The position numbers and the translations under genes are program-made. Source: Phycisphaerae bacterium (GTDB taxonomy: Bacteria; Planctomycetota; Phycisphaerae; Sedimentisphaerales; SG8-4). Taken from it: a stretch of DNA of 16,604 nucleotides. Each line of letters begins with the position of its first letter. Within the stretch, counting starts at the first letter, position 1. The DNA lies in the NCBI GenBank assembly GCA_030614945.1, contig JAUXAH010000010.1, forward strand, positions 1 to 16,604. Direction: 5' to 3'. Under the pieces are notes generated by a model. The model worked only from the letters and a program-made list of their open reading frames with translations, did no database searches and was not told the DNA's origin. This document shows, in pieces, positions 12,571-16,604 of this stretch.

Positions 12571-13998
12571 ATGTTTGAGTCATTAACTGAGAAATTCAAT
12601 TCAGTTTTCAGGTCGCTGTCCGGCCGAGGCAGAATCACCGAGGCCAACATCTCAGACGCTATGCGCGATGTCCGCAAGGCCCTTCTCGAAGCCGATGTCA
12701 GCTATAATGTGGTAAAGAAGTTCTGTAAAGATGTTACGGAAGCGGCCATCGGCGCTGAGGTGATAAAAAGTCTTCATCCCGGCCAGATTCTGGTAAAAAT
12801 CGTCAACGATGAGCTTACAAAGCTGATGGGTCCGGTCGATAGCAGTGTTTATTTTGTTTCACCCGGGCCTACGATAATTATGTTGGCCGGTCTGCAGGGC
12901 GGTGGTAAAACCACCACCGCCGCTAAACTCGGCAAATACCTGGTTGGAAAGGGCAAGAAAACACTTTTAGTGGCGGATGACCTGCGAAGGCCGGCCGCCA
13001 TCGAGCAGTTAATTGTTCTGGGCCGGCAAGTAAATATCGATGTTTATAGCGAAGAAGGCAAAAATTCCGTCAAGGTTGCAAAAAATGCTGTCAAGCACGC
13101 TCGCAAGAACGGTTACGATGTGGCATTGCTCGATACAGCCGGTCGGCTGCATATAGATGAAGAAATGATGGCCGAGCTGGCCGACGTCGCAAAGGCAATC
13201 AACCCACACCAGATTTTTTTAGTCTGCGATGCGATGACCGGCCAGGACGCCGTTAATTCCGCCAAGGAGTTCAATGAGCGGCTGGAGCTCGATGGCGGTC
13301 TCCTTACGCAGCGGGACGGTGATGCCCGCTGCGGAGCTGCGCTGAGTGTCAAGGCCGTAACAGGAAAGCCCATTAAGTTCATCGGCGTCGGCGAAAAGCT
13401 CGACAAGCTCGAAGAATTCCACCCCGACCGTATGGCCGGAAGAATCCTGGGTATGGGCGATGTTGTAACGCTTGTCGAGAAGGCGCAGGAACAGTTCAAG
13501 GCTGAAGAGGCAGAGAAACTGCAAAAGAAAATGGCCAAGGGCAGCTTTGGCTTTGATGATTTCCTCAAGCAAATGCAGGCCGTCAAAAAAATGGGCGGTA
13601 TTAAGGATATACTCAAAATGATGCCCGGAATGGGAGAGCAGCTTGGCGAACTGGACCTTGACGGCGGGGAACTGGGGCAAATGGAAGCAATTGTGTATTC
13701 GATGACGCCTCAGGAAAGACGCGACCCCGATATTATAGATTCGCCGAGGCGAAGGCGGGTCGCAGCAGGGGCTGGTGTCCAGGTCAACGATGTTTCCAGT
13801 CTGGTAAAGACGTTTAGGCGCAGCCGGGATATGATGAAAGCGGTGAGCGGCGGAAGCTTAGGCGGCCTCAAAAATCTATTTGCCAGCGGATTTAATATGG
13901 GTGCCTTCAGCGCTGCTATGACGGGCGGGAGAAAAATAAAGCAACGCTCGAAACGAAAAAGAATCATAAAGCGAAGAGGAAGAACAAAACGGCGATAA
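12571..13998 (+). CDS. ffh: Signal recognition particle protein Ffh
   Basis: Ffh binds 4.5S RNA and signal sequences and, with FtsY, delivers nascent membrane proteins to the translocon. 475 residues from ATG 12571 (MFESLTEKFNSVFRSLSGRG). N domain about 1-90; G1 LQGGGKTTTAAKLG (about 107-120); DDLRRPAAIEQL; G3 DTAGRLH (about 188); and the conserved FIGVGEKLDKLEEFHPDRMA then GRILGMGDV. G4 normally reads TKLDGDARGG; here it reads TQRDGDARCG (Gln247, Arg248, Cys254). M domain from about 327: KKMGGIKDILKMMPGMGE, MTPQERRDP, RRRRVAAGAGVQVNDV, then a Met-containing segment and a very basic tail. The heptad array supplies the leader. Next downstream is a small ORF that resembles the M domain. Confidence 0.93.
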   Translation: MFESLTEKFNSVFRSLSGRGRITEANISDAMRDVRKALLEADVSYNVVKKFCKDVTEAAIGAEVIKSLHPGQILVKIVNDELTKLMGPVDSSVYFVSPGPTIIMLAGLQGGGKTTTAAKLGKYLVGKGKKTLLVADDLRRPAAIEQLIVLGRQVNIDVYSEEGKNSVKVAKNAVKHARKNGYDVALLDTAGRLHIDEEMMAELADVAKAINPHQIFLVCDAMTGQDAVNSAKEFNERLELDGGLLTQRDGDARCGAALSVKAVTGKPIKFIGVGEKLDKLEEFHPDRMAGRILGMGDVVTLVEKAQEQFKAEEAEKLQKKMAKGSFGFDDFLKQMQAVKKMGGIKDILKMMPGMGEQLGELDLDGGELGQMEAIVYSMTPQERRDPDIIDSPRRRRVAAGAGVQVNDVSSLVKTFRRSRDMMKAVSGGSLGGLKNLFASGFNMGAFSAAMTGGRKIKQRSKRKRIIKRRGRTKRR

Positions 13999-14033
13999 AA
14001 CAGAATATTTCGATTGAGCAGTACCTAAGAAAA

Positions 14034-14312
14034 TTGGCTCAGTTTGCTGATAGTGAGTATGGTAATATGATAAGAAGCCAATTCAAGGATATCGAAGGCG
14101 GCAGCGAGCTGGCAATGCTGGCGGCGCCGAGCACCGAGGAATTAGAACAATTAAAAAAGGCAGTGGCAATAATGACGCCGGACGAAAAGGAAAAGGCCGA
14201 TAGCTTGGCCGATGAACAAGTACAAAGAATAGCGGCTGACGCACAAGTTGACCCCGCGATTTTTGCTATTTTCATAAACGGGTACGCTTTACATTGCAAA
14301 CGAGTTTCGTGA
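14034..14312 (+). CDS. Small protein resembling the C-terminal half of the Ffh M domain
   Basis: 92 residues from a TTG; there is no ATG or GTG in this frame, which is open from 13896 inside the ffh 3' end, so the true start is unknown (a non-AUG start, or a -1 shift from ffh). By eye LEQLKKAVAIMTPDEKEKAD and VQRIAADAQVDPAIFAIFIN align with Ffh LGQMEAIVYSMTPQERRDPD and RRRVAAGAGVQVNDVSSLVK: same order, spacing and several identical residues (MTP, RxAA, V). The Met-rich finger loop is absent. It could be a partial M-domain duplicate, an unrelated helical protein, or a frameshifted Ffh extension. Its last codons KRVS-stop lie in the 16-bp direct repeat that bounds the following insertion. Confidence 0.5.
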   Translation: MAQFADSEYGNMIRSQFKDIEGGSELAMLAAPSTEELEQLKKAVAIMTPDEKEKADSLADEQVQRIAADAQVDPAIFAIFINGYALHCKRVS

Positions 14313-14899
14313 TCTACAACAGATATGGACAGGATAACAGGATTAGCAAAGTAATTTGAAATATACAGAGAGGATAACAGGATTATATAGGAAATCTGAA
14401 TACTTATAGAAAAATATCCTGTAAATCCTGTCTTAAAAACAAAGAAACCCAATGCAATATGAAGAACTCACAAAGAAAATTATTGGTGCTGCTTATCGCG
14501 TATACAATAAAATGGGCTTTGGATTTCTGGAATCCGTTTACGAAAAATGTTTACTGATTGAACTTAAAAAGCAAGGACTTCGGACCGAATCGCAAAAACC
14601 TATTATTGTAAATTATGAAAACGAGGTCGTTGGAGAGTTTAAGGCGGATGTCTTAGGATGTCTTAGTTGAAGATACCGTCATATTGGAATTAAAATCGGT
14701 CAGACAAATTACTCAGGCCCACGAAGTACAATTGGTAAATTATCTGGTCGCTACCGATAAACCGGTCGGCTTGATATTGAACTTCTCAGAGCAGAAAGTT
14801 GAGATTAAGAGAAAAATTAGGGACTTAGAAAAGGATTAACAAGATAAACTATCAGGTTCATCCTGTTATCCTGTCAAAAAAGTAAACGAGTTTCGTGAT
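14298..14899. mobile_element. GxxExxY cassette bounded by direct and inverted repeats
   Basis: A perfect 16-bp direct repeat AAACGAGTTTCGTGAT lies at 14298-14313 and 14884-14899. Inside it, GACAGGATAACAGGAT at 14328-14343 is matched by its exact reverse complement at 14860-14875 (16-bp inverted ends, offset 14 and 8 bp from the direct repeats). Further AGGATAACAGGATTA (14374-14388) and ATCCTGTAAATCCTGTC (14429-14445) words flank the gene start. The only gene within is the GxxExxY pseudogene; no transposase is present. It sits between ffh and rpsP, genes that usually adjoin, so it is an insertion by context too. Confidence 0.65.
14452..14839 (+). pseudogene. GxxExxY protein (PD-(D/E)XK nuclease-like fold), broken by a 10-bp duplication
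   Basis: The N-terminal part (MQYEELTKKIIGAAYRVYNK, then GFGFLESVYEKCL with the family motif GxxExxY at about residues 23-29) reads to a TGA at 14670. The cause is a perfect tandem duplication of GATGTCTTAG (14647-14656 and 14657-14666). Removing one copy restores a 125-residue frame with FKADVLVEDTVILELKSVRQ and a C-terminus VEIKRKIRDLEKD, stopping at 14839: the normal size of the family, with the D...ExK residues of a PD-(D/E)XK site (Asp and ELK). The rest of the gene looks unmutated, so the lesion is recent, an assembly error, or phase variation. The biochemical role of the family is not established. Confidence 0.85.
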
Positions 14900-14956
14900 G
14901 CCGATTGAATCGGAATTACGGGAATTGATTATAAACACTTAACGAAGGAGACGATT
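14884..14956 (+). other. rpsP leader region
   Basis: 73 bp between the cassette end and rpsP. Contains the right-hand copy of the 16-bp direct repeat, the inverted words CCGATTgaatCGG and CGAAGGAG before the start. No promoter pair stands out, so rpsP may depend on ffh transcription or on a promoter within the cassette. Confidence 0.4.
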
Positions 14957-15796
14957 ATGGCAGTAAAGTTGAGACTTACGAGGATGGGCAGGCGGCATCG
15001 GCCGTTCTTCAGAATCAATGCGGTCGAATCGCGCACGCCGCGTGACGGCAGAATACTTGAGAAGCTGGGCCATTACGACCCAATTGAAAAAGACCCCGCC
15101 AGGCAGGTTGTGCTCAACCGCGAGCGCGTAGAATATTGGCTTGGTAAAGGAGCAATACCAAGCGATACGGTCTCGCAAATTCTGCTTCGCCAGGGTATCA
15201 AGCATAAATATGCGGAGGTTAAGACTGCGCGGCGAGGAAGGGCCAGGGCGATAGCCCGTGCCAAAGGCAAGCTGTTTACGAAGATTGAAAGAATCACCGC
15301 CGAGAAGGCCGCTAAGGCGGCCGAAGAAAAGGCCAAGGCAGAAACTAAGCCAGAGGCCAAGGTTGAAGCTGAGATAAAAGCCGGGGCCGAGGCTGAAGCT
15401 GTGGAAGAAAAGGCCAAAGTTGAGGCGGTTGAAGAAAAGGCCAAAGCTGAAGTAGTAGAAAAGGAGGCCGAAGCTGAAGCCAGGCCAGAAGCCAAAGAAG
15501 AAGTAGTTGAAGAAGCTAAGGCTGAAGCCGAGACGAAAATCGAAGAAAAGCCCAAGGTTGAAGCTGTAGTTGAGCAGGAAGCTGCGGCTGAAGCCGAAGA
15601 GAAAGCAAAGGCCAAAGCCGAAGAGAAAGAAAAGGCAAAACCCAAAGAAAAAGAAAAGGCCAAACCCAAAGAAAAAGTAAAGGCCAAACCCAAAGAAAAA
15701 GCAAAGGCCAAAGCTGAAAAAAAGGCCAAAGCAAAGACCAGGACCAAGAAGAAAACGGCTTCGAGCAAAAAGACAGACAAGAGTGATGAGAATTGA
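14957..15796 (+). CDS. rpsP: 30S ribosomal protein S16 with a very long Lys/Ala/Glu tail
   Basis: Residues 1-80 are a standard S16: [40 protein letters not shown], and the [20 protein letters not shown] stretch. The protein then continues for about 180 residues (total 279; the family is normally 80-120) in almost pure K, A, E, P and [24 protein letters not shown] repeats, becoming lysine-rich at the end. It is likely helical or disordered and highly charged, perhaps an RNA- or ribosome-binding tail. AAGGAG lies seven bases before the ATG. It overlaps trmD by 11 bp from that gene's ATG, so they are coupled. Codon-level repeats (GCCAAAGCC, AAAGAAAAA) show growth by slippage. Confidence 0.95.
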   Translation: MAVKLRLTRMGRRHRPFFRINAVESRTPRDGRILEKLGHYDPIEKDPARQVVLNRERVEYWLGKGAIPSDTVSQILLRQGIKHKYAEVKTARRGRARAIARAKGKLFTKIERITAEKAAKAAEEKAKAETKPEAKVEAEIKAGAEAEAVEEKAKVEAVEEKAKAEVVEKEAEAEARPEAKEEVVEEAKAEAETKIEEKPKVEAVVEQEAAAEAEEKAKAKAEEKEKAKPKEKEKAKPKEKVKAKPKEKAKAKAEKKAKAKTRTKKKTASSKKTDKSDEN

Positions 15797-16478
15797 TGTT
15801 CTTACGCTTTTTCCGGAGATGTTCGAATCGCCCCTGAGCCGCTCGATATTGAAGAGGGCTCAGGAGACAGGCATAGTTGATATCGTTCTTACCGATATAA
15901 GAGACTTCGCCACTGACAGTTATAGAAAGGTTGATGATAAGCCGTATGGCGGCGGGCCGGGTATGGTTATGATGCCCGGCCCGGTGTTTGACTGCTTCGA
16001 GTATGTCGCGAAGTTATCGCCGCAAAAAGGCCGAGTCATCCTGCTGACCCCGCAGGGACAGAAATTTAATCAGGCAAAATCGGTTGAATTAAGCGCCGAG
16101 AAACGGCTGGTTTTAATCGCCGGCAAATATGAAGGATTCGATGAGCGAATTCGCACCGGCCTCGGCGCCGAGCAAATCTCGATAGGAGATTATGTTTTAA
16201 GCGGCGGTGAGCTGGCGGCTATGATAATCATCGACGCAGTGGTCAGATTGTTAGCCGGTGCGCTTGGCGATGAAGACTCGCCGAAAGACGATTCATTCAG
16301 CACGGGTCTGCTGGAGTATCCGCAATATACAAGGCCCGAGGTCTTTCGTGGTATGAAGGTGCCTGATATTCTTTTAAGTGGTGACCACGGCAAAATAGCC
16401 GAGTGGCGCCGCCGGCAGGCCCTGGAGCGAACAAAAAAATGGCGGCCGGATTTGCTCAAAGATAACGACAAAAAATAA
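15786..16478 (+). CDS. trmD: tRNA (guanine-37-N1)-methyltransferase TrmD
   Basis: Methylates G37 next to the anticodon of tRNAs reading CNN codons (including Leu CAG), using SAM held in a trefoil knot; it prevents +1 frameshifting. 230 residues from ATG 15786 ([20 protein letters not shown]); a GTG at 15783 is an alternative. Family motifs are all present: [19 protein letters not shown] (about 54-72), [51 protein letters not shown], and [12 protein letters not shown] with the C-terminal [19 protein letters not shown]. Length is normal (230-250). One small deviation: RLLAGALG where most have RL(I/L)PGVLG. The start overlaps rpsP, indicating translational coupling. rimM, which usually sits between them, is missing. 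Confidence 0.96.
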   Translation: MRIDVLTLFPEMFESPLSRSILKRAQETGIVDIVLTDIRDFATDSYRKVDDKPYGGGPGMVMMPGPVFDCFEYVAKLSPQKGRVILLTPQGQKFNQAKSVELSAEKRLVLIAGKYEGFDERIRTGLGAEQISIGDYVLSGGELAAMIIIDAVVRLLAGALGDEDSPKDDSFSTGLLEYPQYTRPEVFRGMKVPDILLSGDHGKIAEWRRRQALERTKKWRPDLLKDNDKK

Positions 16479-16494
16479 AGGGAGGTTAAATCAC

Positions 16495-16604
16495 ATGAAT
16501 GACAGCCAATATGTAACGAAAAAGGAATTTTATACTGTTGCAGTTGTAATCCTTGTCTTAATTTGGTGCACAATACTTGCTACAGGAATTGAAGGTTTTA
16601 TCCG
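16495..16604 (+). CDS. Start of an unknown small membrane protein (partial)
   Basis: ATG at 16495 with GGGAGG nine bases upstream, 16 bp after trmD, so likely the same operon. The readable 36 residues are MNDSQYVTKKEFYTVAVVIL and VLIWCTILATGIEGFI: a short polar N-terminus with one hydrophobic helix. It is not the expected rplS (L19). Cut by the right edge; function unknown. Confidence 0.6.
   Translation, partial: MNDSQYVTKKEFYTVAVVILVLIWCTILATGIEGFI

Noticed and set aside
13219..13680. Minus-strand ORF inside ffh
   Set aside because: Shadow frame; ffh GTPase and M-domain motifs cover the whole stretch.
15073..15780. Long minus-strand ORF opposite rpsP
   Set aside because: Mirror frame of the K/A/E-rich tail; the S16 core is certain on the plus strand.

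Overview
The window looks like a chromosomal stretch of a Planctomycetota bacterium, probably class Phycisphaerae. This is inferred from the type IV pilus/type II secretion gene style, paired PilX-like proteins, a ribosomal protein S16 with a very long Lys/Ala/Glu tail, and intergenic DNA packed with short-period repeats; no rRNA or marker tree is available to prove it. There is no CRISPR array, prophage or full insertion sequence.

Left two thirds (1-10012, minus strand): a pilus/pseudopilus assembly locus. In transcription order it encodes a GspE/PilB ATPase, a GspF/PilC inner-membrane platform, a GspG/PilA-like major pilin, a GspI/PilV-like minor pilin, a GspJ/PilW-like minor pilin, two tandem PilX-like proteins with a shell-like C-terminal domain, PilM, and PilN (cut by the left edge). 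Together these are the motor, platform, pilin subunits and PilM-PilN alignment complex; secretin, prepilin peptidase and PilT are not in the window. The blocks upstream of gspE and upstream of the minor-pilin genes are about 80% alike and may be a common promoter region.

Middle (10013-12570, plus strand): a possible structured RNA, a good sigma-70-like promoter, tRNA-Leu(CAG), and two unrecognised polytopic membrane proteins. Right end (12571-16604, plus strand): the translation/secretion cluster ffh - small M-domain-like ORF - [inserted GxxExxY pseudogene cassette] - rpsP - trmD - start of an unknown small membrane protein; rimM and the KH-protein gene are absent here.

The most notable content is the repeat DNA. 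(1) Six copies of a 23-bp near-perfect GC palindrome (arm CCCCGCCCCTC), each bounded by a different 4-bp direct duplication (CGAG, TAAA, CTGG, CTCG, TTCA, TGAA). The 27-bp net gain is a multiple of three, and one copy sits in frame inside the type III signal peptide of a minor prepilin. (2) Three copies of a 59-67 bp element with 12-13 bp inverted ends (CCCCGTTAGAAAT), two with perfect 4-bp duplications; one copy has replaced the N-terminus of a PilX-like protein and now supplies its ribosome site and start codon. (3) Heptad arrays built of different words (TCGAGTA, TTGGTGA, TTGACGA) abutting stop codons in the pilus operon and running straight into the ffh start codon. (4) A GxxExxY nuclease-fold gene flanked by 16-bp inverted repeats and a 16-bp direct repeat, and broken by a 10-bp tandem duplication. 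Together these look like small non-autonomous elements acting on the genes, with no transposase in view.
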